Source of the DNA: CAYFUT01 sp964346395
Lineage (GTDB): Bacteria > Bacillota > Halanaerobiia > Halobacteroidales > Halobacteroidaceae
Length of the DNA: 37,179 nucleotides
Direction: 5' to 3'
Assembly: GCA_964346395.1 (NCBI GenBank)
Contig: CAYFUT010000022.1
Location: 1 to 37,179 of the forward strand
This document shows positions 9,501 to 21,900 of this stretch, piece by piece. The notes beneath the pieces were generated by a model that was not told the DNA's origin, did not search any database, and saw nothing but the letters and a program-made list of their open reading frames with translations. The position numbers and the translations under genes are program-made. Numbering within the stretch: the first letter of the stretch is position 1; each line of letters opens with the position of its first letter.

Positions 9501-12026
9501 ACTACTAATTATTTCACTATCTATGCTACTATCAATATCTAAATATTTGCAATCAATAGTTGAATATTCATTGGCAATCACCTTTCCCAGGGCATACAAG
9601 GGAGCATTTTCTGGTTTTAATACCTGTTCACTGCCGGTAACTTGATGGGCATAATCTGAAATCAATACCAGTTCCCAGTCTTTATCTTGCCCCCACTGTG
9701 AATAAGCTTTTGCAAACCTAAATAGTGCCTTAACTCCTTGATCTTGGGCCTCTTTTAATTGACTTAAATTATTGGACGTTTTTTTTCCTATAGAAGCTAT
9801 ATGCACCACCTGTGAAATCTGACGGTTTTTAATTACCTGCAGTAACTGTTTATAATCACCAGCTTGGGCACCTACTTGATAATGATTTTCTCCCTGCTGA
9901 ACAAAACTTGGACCTAATTCTACTTCTATTACTTCTCTTTTTTCAGCCTGGAGTTGTTTAACCAGTTGGTTACTAATATTTTGTTTATCTTTAAACAGTA
10001 AAACAGCCCCCGAAGGATTCCCTTGTCCCTCTTGATTAGTCAACTCCCCGTCAATCTTTTTCCACTTTAAATCATAATACATCTCCTGTCTGAGTTGCTG
10101 TTGATAATCCGGGATATCTAACCAGCATCTTTGTTTATCAAAGGGATATTTAGGTAAGGAAATAACTGCCGGAAATTTATTTTTATAAAGTGCCTCCCAG
10201 GAAACTTCTGCTCCTATTACATATAAGGAAGCTAATTCTTTTAAGATTTTTTGTGCTTCTCCTTCTTTATCTAGGTAATTATTAACTTTATCTTCAGCCT
10301 GTTCACTTAGTTCTTCTATTTTGGTTTCTGTTATATCCTTTTCGTTACTTACCCTAGTTTCATCATCTACAACTCGATGGTAATCCCAGTATAAATCTCT
10401 TGCCACTTCTTCTAAATTATCACTTAAAGAATTTAATTTAGCTTCTAACTGCTCTATGCTATCTACAACAACCGCTAATCTATAATTATAATGCCCCCTC
10501 CCCGTGGCGGCTGTATAACAAAGATCAGTTAGAGAAACGGAAGCTTCTTTGCTTAAAAATTCAATATATTTATTAATTAAGTCCTGAAAAGATTCTTTTG
10601 ATTTAGCCGATAAAGTAAATAAGTGAGGTTCATTATTATTTTCAACTGAACTTCCTTCCTCTATAGGGCTTTCTTCTAATACTAAGTGACAATTAGTGCC
10701 ACTAAACCCAAAAGAACTAACTCCGCATCTTCTCGGCTGATTATCTACTTGCCAGGGACGCAGCTTATCACATACATAAACAGGTGACTCCACAAAATCA
10801 ATATTTTTATTTGGTTTATTAAAATTAACTGAGGGAGGAAGCTGCTTAGCTTTAAGAGCTAAGACGGCTTTCACTACTCCAGCTAATCCAGCAACGTCAT
10901 ACAGATGTCCTATATTAGACTTAATTGAGCTTATTGCACAAAATTGTTTTTTGTCGGAGTATTTTTCGAAAGCCTGATTAATACCTTCAATTTCAATGGG
11001 ATCACCTAAAGGAGTCCCTGTTCCATGAGCTTCAATATAAGAAATTGTTTCTGGATCAATTCCAGCATCTTTCCAGGCTTCAACAAGCAAATCAGCCTGA
11101 GCTTTAGAATTAGGAGCAGTAATTCCCATTGATCTTCCATCTTGATTAATCGCACTTCCCTTAATTACAGCCTGAATATTATCATTATCCTTTCTGGCTT
11201 TGGCTAGGGGCTTTAACATAATAGATACTACCCCTTCTCCTACTCCCGTTCCATCAGAATTATCATCAAAAGTTCTAGTTACTCCATCAGAAGATTCAAT
11301 TCCAATTTTAAAGTTATCATCAACAGGAAGCAAATTAACTCTTACCCCACCTACTAAAGCTTGATTGCAATCACCATTCCTAATTCCTTGACAGGCTAAA
11401 TGTAAAGCAACCAGCGAAGAAGAACAGGCTGTATCCACAAGCATACTAGGTCCTGTTAAATCTAACAGATAAGATAATCGACTGGGTATAATTGAAGGTA
11501 AATTCCCCGGGGCACAAATCTCCATAACTGCTTCATCTTCTACATCACGGATCATTTCTTTATATTTATAACCTTCATGATCTCCAATATAACCAACATA
11601 AACCCCCGTATTAGTTCCTGTTAACTTATTTCCAGCATAACCTGCCTGTTCAAGAGCATGCCACGAAGTCTGAAGAAAAAGCCTCTGGGCTGGATTCATA
11701 AGACTAGCTTCTTTAGGAGTTAAATTAAAGAAATTATAATCAAATTCATCTATCTGATCAAGATAAGACGCACTTAAATAGGAATTTTCAGTCTGTTGGT
11801 CTGTAAAGTAAAAATAGTTTTTGAGATCCTCTTTTCTAGATTGCGGCAATTCTGTTACTGAAGATAGGCCTGCTTTTATATTCTGCCATAGTTGGTCTAA
11901 GTTATTTGCCTGAGGAAACATACCAGACATACCGATAATAGCAATATCCTTATAAGATTCTTCAGCCACCTCAATATCTTCTGTTTTAGAAAGGTCTTCT
12001 AAATCTATTGAGTTGATTCCCGCCAT
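3552..12026 (-). CDS. AT-less modular PKS: KS-KR-ACP-KS-DH-KR-ACP
   Basis: A 2824-residue two-module PKS. Module 1: KS 27-450 (Cys201, His334, His374), flanking region to LPKYPFDKQRCW near 635, KR about 650-1080 (ITGGASGIG at 888-896; Lys1011, Ser1035, Tyr1048, Asn1052), ACP about 1175-1250 (Ser1211 in LGADSI). Module 2: KS 1272-1695 (Cys1445, His1578 in HGTATELGDP, His1618), flanking region to LPVYPFEDNRCW, DH about 1890-2180 (His1932 and Pro1941 of HxxxGxxxxP, Asp2100), KR about 2190-2615 (Ser2565, Tyr2578, Asn2582), ACP about 2700-2775 (Ser2735). No AT domain exists, so malonyl units must come from the discrete AT encoded just upstream. Module 1 should give a beta-hydroxy and module 2 an enoyl unit if the DH works. 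The residue four after Asp2100 is Gly rather than the usual Gln/His. The C-terminal tail (2777-2824) is acidic and helical, likely a docking element. Confidence 0.93.
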   Translation of the reverse strand: MAGINSIDLEDLSKTEDIEVAEESYKDIAIIGMSGMFPQANNLDQLWQNIKAGLSSVTELPQSRKEDLKNYFYFTDQQTENSYLSASYLDQIDEFDYNFFNLTPKEASLMNPAQRLFLQTSWHALEQAGYAGNKLTGTNTGVYVGYIGDHEGYKYKEMIRDVEDEAVMEICAPGNLPSIIPSRLSYLLDLTGPSMLVDTACSSSLVALHLACQGIRNGDCNQALVGGVRVNLLPVDDNFKIGIESSDGVTRTFDDNSDGTGVGEGVVSIMLKPLAKARKDNDNIQAVIKGSAINQDGRSMGITAPNSKAQADLLVEAWKDAGIDPETISYIEAHGTGTPLGDPIEIEGINQAFEKYSDKKQFCAISSIKSNIGHLYDVAGLAGVVKAVLALKAKQLPPSVNFNKPNKNIDFVESPVYVCDKLRPWQVDNQPRRCGVSSFGFSGTNCHLVLEESPIEEGSSVENNNEPHLFTLSAKSKESFQDLINKYIEFLSKEASVSLTDLCYTAATGRGHYNYRLAVVVDSIEQLEAKLNSLSDNLEEVARDLYWDYHRVVDDETRVSNEKDITETKIEELSEQAEDKVNNYLDKEGEAQKILKELASLYVIGAEVSWEALYKNKFPAVISLPKYPFDKQRCWLDIPDYQQQLRQEMYYDLKWKKIDGELTNQEGQGNPSGAVLLFKDKQNISNQLVKQLQAEKREVIEVELGPSFVQQGENHYQVGAQAGDYKQLLQVIKNRQISQVVHIASIGKKTSNNLSQLKEAQDQGVKALFRFAKAYSQWGQDKDWELVLISDYAHQVTGSEQVLKPENAPLYALGKVIANEYSTIDCKYLDIDSSIDSEIISSWLNSPGDKDVVAYRKGNWYQREMQPVEIEDLIDQPVKLKESGVYVITGGASGIGAEIAKYLATKKNINLALIHRTKLPARDKWDQILQDETGSTTYNRIKVIKELEKLGAEVDYISADVTDYNKLEQVFRNLRNQFKAINGIIHCAGIINSHPIKDKSEKEFVSGLAPKITGTWILNEVTKEDKLDFLILFSSISTLLCSRGLSDYAAANTYLNAFAEQIRTEGRNAFAINWPAWTEAGMAATEENVETIFKGVNNELALACFEELLNKEQKNLIVGELNFNSRYIDLLDLVPVNLATEIKNQIKKYKNKSDQGFKQVAAAQSEEVTLVGKESQSYTEIEKKIAQICKRVLGFDKIDINQNFFDLGADSIHLSRMFDLLEEEFPGILTVAKVFAHPNVKALAEYVTEQKQSSGKAQKKIEGASEQEGARSKDVAIIGMALKFPMADTPDEFWANLRAGKDCITKLPDSRKQDIEDYLNFLNKNDQEYEQAAYLQEIDKFDYEFFNLSPREASLMDPNQRLFLQTAYEATEDAGYGGQALEKSKTGVFVGFSNNTNCDYLDMVSEVAPDSVKYAVPGNLTSIIPSRIAYALNLRGPSMLIDTACSSSLVAIHKACQSLRSKECDYALAGGVRLKLLPVDDDVKLGIESSTYKARTFDDSADGTGLGEGVGVVMLKPLSKAVEDKDNIYGVVKGGAINQDGKSVGITAPNTEAQTEVIIDAWQDAEVNPETIDFIEAHGTATELGDPIEIDGLTDAFYQYTDKKNFCAISSIKTNLGHLLEGAGISATIKSVLSLKNKELAPSLHFEKPNKRINFIESPVYVNDQLSKWQTDNSPRRCGISSFGFAGTNCHLILEEAPKIPVSKSDSSVNFNIFTISAKKEKLVYELVEEYIETITERKKELNIENLCYTSTTGRGHYQSRLALIVDSVEDLLTKLKEIKTYETMDKINQEEVYYGEWYVVSEDKEKLEQWDITEDRLKEVTKEANSIIKKITSEEDLVSNFQNLCKLYTKGADINWSKIYEGQQRKRVRLPVYPFEDNRCWLDIPEYRQTKDYRTDDYIHPLVEQCIIKSKQNDIYLTEFNVDKHFVLREHKVLGEYVVPGVTYVELAKQIGKLYYGEAPLELKELSFTKPVIVDEGETKPVQIIVSEEEDHLEFVVTSQDEEEGDTWVNHAEGRIYQPSEPNRNLEYNLDQLKEECSQEKMTNISVNELVKGFFEYGPRWENYHTLNMGEEAGLAEFKLDDSFKQDLEDYYVHPSLIDMSVGALALTLNGKYVPLAYKSFKIYGPTPQEFYSYVQQKDKNAGAGKEVLRYDAQLIAPDGRVFAEVNDFAIKKADKFQLLVENNRYSQLNWVEQERVDTEQEKSETVLVFTADNNLSQEVISELETKGEVITVSYGESYDQVDESSYIIQNKASDHNRLIEELQDKDIDKIIHLVTTSDQSFPQSITDLESYLEESLYSLFYMAKGLDNSDDNFKVVLVSKYANSVNEQEETIYPHRASMLALGEVVDNELSNINVKSVDIDNKADAQTIVKEVFAHRESKIAYREHNRYAEELDICEIGQFEDNNLEISPHGVYLITGGTGGIGLEISKYLASKNNVTICLVSRSGLPPREEWDLILNRAEDEKYCKAIKAIRDIEAKGSQVVCFKADVTEKPRIEAVINEITEEYGKLNGIIHGAGIAGEGFITDKDKETLEQVIKPKIHGTWVLNQVTNSLELDFMVLFSSVATVLRYPGQADYTAANAYLDSFAGLGKLQDRKITTINWTAWKETGMAVDYGKDVDTLFKAISTEEAISAFDEVLTKEVSQLVVGEINYSLLATTDNFSINFGNTIKERKERFAKKNRSTNQEVTEVKLKGKADQDYNQIERKVSQIWANVLGRKEIDIHKQFFDLGGDSIIASRLYDQIEQEFPNVLDITDVFSYSTVHKMSTYIEEKLTQNEEVAATEEAVEEEETGVEEIEKALEKVEAGELSIEEADKKLSEGGS

Positions 12027-12060
12027 TTATATTGACCCTCCTTTCCTGATTTTATTTAAG

Positions 12061-13313
12061 TTAAACCTCAAAGTCAGAAAACAACTCTCTTGTCTGAGTA
12101 GCAGCCAATATTTCCGTAAGTCTTTCCTGTTGCTTTTCCTTAGGTACCTGTTTGGTTTTAAATACAGAGCGCAGCATCTTTAGTGCTTGTTTCACCTCTT
12201 CTAACGTTGGTTCTTGATCCTTTTTTTCTAATTGACTTGCCAGGTCGCTAACTTCATTATACGGCTCGATAACACCCTTTCGATATTCTTCATTATTCCA
12301 ATTATTATTCTTAGTACATACAGCAGTAGCTAAACATTTATTAATTAGTTCCTTCTTTTTAACTTCTTGTTCATTGTCTGCTAAAAGTTGATTAAAATTA
12401 TTTAAATCCTGTTGTTGGTCTGAAAAACTATAAGCTGTAATTGACTCGGTAATTTTAGTGGTTAAATTCTTTAATACATCTTTACCCCCTAATTCAATAA
12501 CTGCTTCTACTTCTTCCATTTCAAGGAAATTAATGGTCTTAGACCATAATACTGGGTTTACCATCTGTTCCTTTAATCTTTCTCTTATTTCCTCGGGATC
12601 AGAATAAGGTTTTGCATCTATATTCGAAATAACTGGCCACTTAAACTGATGAAAAGTATAATTTTTTAATTCTTCTTCTAATTTGTCAGCAGCTTGTTCC
12701 ATATAGGAACTATGGAACGGAGCACTTACCTGTAAGGGAATAACAGCTGCTCCTTTAGCTGACAGGTCTTCTTTTACCTGTTCAATTCCTTCTTTAAACC
12801 CAGATATAACTAATTCATTAGGAGCATTATAATTAGAAATTATAACTTCCTTTTTTGCTTCTGATACCTTCAAACACGCTTGTTCAACCTCTTCTACTTT
12901 CATTCCCATTACTGCTGCCATAGTTCCAGCTTCCTCTCCAGCTGCTTCTTTCATAAATAAACCACGTTTTCGAACAATCCTGACTGCATCTGTAAAATCA
13001 ATTGCTCCCGTACAGGTCAGAGCAGTTATTTCTCCTAAACTATGTCCAGCACAATAAACTGGCTTTAAATTATATTTTTCATTTAATACTCTGTAAACTG
13101 CTACACTCTGAGTTAATACAGCAGGCTGAGTATTTTCTGTCTGTTTTAATTCTTCTTTATCGCCAGTTAAACATAAATCCTTAAGGTCAAACCCTAAAAC
13201 TTCACTTGCTTCCTTAAATGTCTCTTCCGCCAGTTTATACTCATTACATAGTTCTTTACCCATTCCTACATATTGAGAACCCTGTCCCGGAAATAATAAA
13301 GCAACTTCTTTCA

Positions 13314-13314
<1 letters not shown>
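12061..13314 (-). CDS. Discrete (trans-acting) malonyl-CoA:ACP acyltransferase
   Basis: A stand-alone acyltransferase of 417 residues that should load malonyl onto the carrier proteins of the AT-less modules. All catalytic signatures are present: FPGQGSQ at 8-14, GHSLGE with nucleophile Ser92, Arg117 and His201 in VSAPFHSSYM. The APFHS form is usual for malonyl-specific FabD-like and trans-AT enzymes. About 110 extra residues follow the AT fold (from about 305), longer than FabD and comparable in overall length to the roughly 400-residue FenF/ItuD transacylases of lipopeptide operons. It overlaps the upstream ligase gene by one base (TAATG), a coupled arrangement. It is the only intact AT in the window, so it probably serves every PKS module. 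Confidence 0.93.
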
Positions 13315-15899
<2,585 letters not shown>

Positions 15900-15919
15900 A
15901 GTCTCCCCCCCTTTGTTTC

Positions 15920-18900
15920 TTATAACGGTTTAGAAATTTTAACCTTATCCTCAACCAATTCATTTATAGTCTTCTCCAATGTAGATGTATAATCAGCTAG
16001 TGTAGAAATCAACCTAATTGTTAGCTGATCTGAATCATAAAAGACATCACCTTCAATACTACTTAACTTAGACTCCTGACTAATAGTATTATCTGATTTA
16101 ATTCCAAACAGTTTTGCTATTCGCTGCTCTTCTTTAGTCACAAAGCCCTGATAATTATAAATAATATCTAGCTCATTTCTTGTCTGCGGCATAATTAATT
16201 TATTTATTTTATCTTCTTTATTTGCTAAAGTAACAAAATTAATATTATGGCGAACTGCATAATCAATTTTATTTTGGATGTCTGCTACTATTTCTGTAAT
16301 ATCAGCTTCATCTACATTAACGAGCACTGGAATAATATCTAAAAACTCACCTACCGTTTGATAATAATCCTCATTCTCATATTTACGGCCAAAATTAATC
16401 AATTCAACTGGAACTTTTGTAATTCCTAAGTGTTTTGCTAAAGCCTTTGTAAATAAATGAAAAGATAATTTCAAACTATTTTCCCGCTTTATCTCTTTAT
16501 CAAATGGTAAACTAAAATCTGTTACTTTTACTTTTTCAGTCTCCTGTTTAATTATAAAATCTTCGACAACTTCTTTATAATAATTAAATTCTTCTAACTG
16601 ATATTTAGTAATTATTTCTTCAGTAGTTATATTCTGTGGCCCCTTATTAATCTGTTCCACATAATTAGAATATAAATTAATAGATTCTTGACTAATTCCA
16701 GTCCCTGGCTGTTGATAATAGGTTAAAATTTTATCTTTGATGATATTAATACTCATTCCATCAAATATAGCGTGATCAATTGGTATCGCCAGATAATTAG
16801 AGGTTAAACTCCACTTGATTATGAAAATCTGATAAAGAATACCACTTTCATCATGTTTCTTATTAAATTGATTTTTAATCACAGCTTCAAATATCTTCTC
16901 TTTTGTTTTTTCCTGATAGGCAGATAAATCTATCACTGGGATAGATATATCTTCAGGTACCTGATGTACCTCCCAGCATAACTGATCCTTATTCTCTACC
17001 AAAATTGAACGCAGCAATTCCTCTCTTTGAATTAATTGTAAACAAGCCTTATCTAATCGGTCTTTATCTAACAATTGATTTATTTTTACTAGATTACCAC
17101 TTGATCTATCTTCACTTAATAAATGCCCCTTTTGTACTGCACTAAGTGGAAACTGATATAAGCTTTTATTAGAAACAATAGTTTGATTTAAAGAATTTTT
17201 CCCTTGCTCTAATATTTCGTTGATTTCTACTAGTTTGCTTTCTACATCAACCTCCTGCAAACTAAGCAACTGAGAAAATTCCTGTTTAAAAATTGATATG
17301 GCTCGTTTTTCTGAATATTTTTCCGGTAGAGAAGTCAACTCTCTAATATAATCGGGAACAACAACAGAAGAAGTATCATTAACAATCAATTTAGTTGTTT
17401 TTTCTGATTTATTTTCAATATAGAACACAAAATATATCTTTTGTTCAACATTACATTTGATAATTCTTATTCTGCTATTATATTTTCTAGCTAACTTATC
17501 TTCTATCTTTTCAATTGCCTGAGGAGAAATATCTTTTTGCTCAGCTTCTTCAGCAGCAGCGGCAGCTTGTTTACCTTCTAATCTAATAATTTGTTTAGCT
17601 AATTCTCTAATAGTAGGATTAGTAAATAAATCATTAATCTCCAGTAAAATATTTTTATTTCTCAGTTTTGAAATTACAGTAATTGCTTTTAAGGAATCTC
17701 CACCAATTTCAAAGAAATTATAATTAATTCCTACTTTTTCAACGCCTAATTCCTCAGCCCAGACTTCTGCTAACTGACTTTCGATCTCATTTCTAGGAGC
17801 AATATATTCTCTTTCTCGCGCTTCTGGTTCTGGTAAAGCCTGCTTATCAATTTTACCAGTAGAATTTAAAGGTAACTCTTCCATTGCTACTAGATAAGTA
17901 GGAATCATATAGTCCGGCAAAATATCCTTTAAATAATTCTCTAACTCACTTTGTAAAAACTCTTCTTCAGGAACATAATAAGCACATAAAGATGAAGTTT
18001 GTTCATCTTCTCGAAGAGTCACTACAGCCTCTGTTACTAATTCATAATTCAATATAACATTTTCTATCTCGCCAAGTTCAATTCTATACCCTCTAAGTTT
18101 AACCTGCTCATCAACTCTACCTAAAAATTGAATATTCCCATCTGGTAACCATTTAGCCCGATCTTCTGTTCTATAAATTCTTTCTTCCTCAATTGAAGTA
18201 GGAGCAACAAATTTATCTGCTGTTAACTGCGGTCTATTTACATATCTATCTGCTAAACCTTTACCTGCTATACACAACTCCCCGGGAACACCAATTGGTT
18301 GTAATTGTAAATTATCATCAACAATATACACTCTGGTATTATCAACTGGCTGACCGATTGGTATATAATTACTATCTGTTACTTGATAACAGGTTGTCAC
18401 TACACTACTTTCAGTGGGGCCATATTCATTATAAATTTCAAGCTCAGGTTTTAATTGGTTACTTTTTTCAACTACTTCCGGCGTCAATTTTTCTCCTGCT
18501 AAAGTAATGACTTCTAACGATACAAGATCTTTACTTTGACAACAATCCAATAAGGCATGATATAGCGAAGGAATGGCTATAAAATGAGATATTTGATAGG
18601 TAGATAAATATTCTTTAATAGCCAGAGCATCTTTAGCTTCTCCTTCTTTAATCAATACACTAGTACTACCGGATAGAAGCGGTGTGAAAAAGCTGGTCAT
18701 AAATCCATCAAAATAATAGGGGAATAAAACTAGTATATTATCTGCAGGCCCAAATCCATATTTGTTTTTACGCCACCAAATACTATTAAAAATACCTGTC
18801 TGATTAACTACAACTCCTTTTGGTTTGCCAGTTGACCCTGAAGTATAGATTATATAGGCTGGATCATCTGCTTTAATATCTATTTTTAAATTAGTCTGCT

Positions 18901-21900
18901 CTTCTTGTTCAATTTCCTGGGCTGTTATAGACTGAACCTCTTTATCGGCTAAAGGTATAGACTGCTTACTATCAATGAAGATAACCTGGCTTATACCGCC
19001 ATTAACAGCTAAAATATTATTTACCTGGTCAACAAATTTCTCCTGAGTAATAATTACTTCCGGCTCTGCTTCTCTAATTATATCTATTGCCCTATTTTCT
19101 GGACCATGGGGATCAATTGGCAAATAAGCTCCTCCGGATTTAAGAGACCCTAAAATACTTACCGGCATCTCCAGTGATCTCTCCAACATCAGAGCAATAG
19201 TATCGTTATTTCTTATAACTCTAGCTAGCTGATTAGCTTTATTATTTAACTGCTGGTAAGTATATTCTTGATCATCAAAAACAATAGCTATATTATCTGG
19301 ATTTTGAGCAACCTGCTTTTCAAAAGCATCACGTAATGTTAAATCCTCTCCATAATCCTTTTGCGTACTATTTACCTCGGTAATTAATTCCAACTCTTTA
19401 TCTGTTAGAAGATTGATTTCTTTTAACTTAACTGCTGTATCAGTAGTGATTTGATCAACAATAACCAGGAAATGTTCTTTCATTCTGTTTATAGTTTCCT
19501 GTTTAAACAATTCGGTACAGTACTCAAAAGTACACTCAATTTCTTGATTAGTTTCTTCACACTCTAAAGATAAATCAAATTGAGAAGTATCCCTGTCTAT
19601 TTCAAGAGGAGTAAAGTTTAATTCTTCTACATCTAAACTGGTTTCTTCAACATTCTGTAAAATAAACATTGTATCGACTAATGAATTACGGCTTAAATTT
19701 CTGCTTAGATTAAGTTCTTCTACTAATTCATCAAATTGATAATCCTGATTAGCAAAAGCCTCTAATGTATTCTGTTTAATTTCCTGTAGAAATTGGTTAA
19801 ATTGTTTCTCAGGCTGTGGATTATTCCTCAGCGGTAAAGTATTAATAAACATCCCAATCAACTCTTGTAAATCAGGATGATTCCTCCCGGAAGTGGGCGT
19901 ACCTACAATAATATCTGTCTGGTTACTGTATTTAGCAAGTAAAATGTTATAGGCTGCTAACAGAACCATAAACAAAGTAGTATCCGTTTCCGAAGCTAAC
20001 TTATTTAATTTAGCAGTAAATTCTTTACCAATAGTAAATTTAATTCTATCACCGGCAAAACTCTGTTGAGCTGGCCGGGGATAATCTGTTGGTAATTGTA
20101 AAGTTGGTATCTCTCCCGAAAATTTATCTAGCCAATATTGTTTTTGCTCCTCAATCTTTTCAGAATTGAATAATTTAGTTTGCCAGACAGCAAAATCTTT
20201 ATACTGCAACTCAAGGGGGGCTGAATTTTGATCATAAGCTAGCATTAAATCTTCTACTAAGTTTTGAATTGAAGTTCCGTCAGAAATTATATGGTGCATA
20301 TCAAATAGCAAGACATGTTTTTCTGATTCAATTTTAATTACTTTAATCCGCATTAAAGGCGGCTTATCAAAGGCAAAAGGGCTAATAAATTCTGTAATTA
20401 AATTATTTATTTCCTCCGTCTCTATAGTTTCCTGTTCTTCATACTCTACTTCAAATTCTACTTCAGATTGAGGATGAATTTTTTGCTGTGGTTGACCATC
20501 AATCAGGCGAAAAGAGGTTCGCAGCGATTCATGTCTTTCAATTACCTGATCTACAGCTGATTCAAACCGCTTAAAATTAATTTTCCCTTCTGCAATAAAG
20601 GCCATCGGTAAATTATAAACTGTTGTCTCTAAATCAAATTGATTTAAAGTAAAGATGCGCCTTTGTGCTGCTGCTAAGGGATAATATTCTTTTTCTTCAA
20701 CCGGAGAAATAGAAGAATAAATACTTTCGTCAGCCTGTTTAATATACTCGGCAAGTTCAGCTACAGTTGGATGTTCAAAAATCTCTGCTACTTCAACTTC
20801 CACATTAAAAGCTTTATGAAGTTCTCCAGTAACTTGAACCGCCTTTAAAGAATCTCCTCCTAGTTCAAAAAAGTCTTCATTAACACTTATTTTATCGAGG
20901 CCAATTATCTGCTGAAAAATTTCCATGATTTTTTCTTCTGCCTCACTGCGGGGCGCAATATAATTTTTTATGTCATCAGTTCTTTCATGTAACTGTGAAC
21001 TTTGCTCCCCAGAACTGAAGTCACCAGCTGCAGATAATCCCTGCTGTAAAGCAGCCGGATTTACATCACTTATAAATTCCTGTCTGTCAAAGGAGTAAGT
21101 TGGCAGTGGAAGGCGATATCTTTTTTTCTGGTATAATTGTTCCCACTTTATACTAACCCCTTCACTCCACATTCTTCCTAATTGATCGAAAAAATGGTCT
21201 GGATTAGCAATACTTTTTTCCACAGAAGGTAATAAATTTATAAAAGTTTGTTCCTGTGTACTCTTATCATGTTGTTGGGCATAAGTAGATAATTCTTCTC
21301 CTGCTCCTACTTCAATAAATAGACCGTTTTCTTCTGCTAATAATTTAGTTAACCCGGTTGAAAAATCAACTGTCTTTTGCTCAGAATCTGACCAATACTC
21401 AGGATCAGTTGCTTCTTCAACTGTGATCCAATCCCCTGTACTAGTAGAGATATAGGGGATATTTGGTTCGCTTAAATTGACATTTGCTATTTCATTTTTA
21501 AAGTCGTTATCAATTAGCTGCAAAGCCTCTTCTAAACTAAACACATCAGCCAGGCAAGCAGCTACATACTCGCCAACACCAGATCCTATCATTGCGTAAG
21601 GCTTAATTCCTAAACTCATTAAGCAGTTTGCTAAAGCATATTCAACAATAAAAACAACAAGTCGAGCAATCTCGGGCTCTTTTATATTATTATCTACTTT
21701 ATATCCTTCGGGATACAAAGTCCCCTTAATCTTTTTACTAGTATTAGCAGGTAACTGATTAAAACAATCCTTCACTGCTTTTGTAAAGGAATCTATTTTT
21801 TCATATAATTCAGAAGCCATATTTACATAGTGTGACCCGTGGTCAGGAAACATAAATATCACTGGTCTGCTTTCTTCTTTCGCAACAAAAGTCTCTTCTT

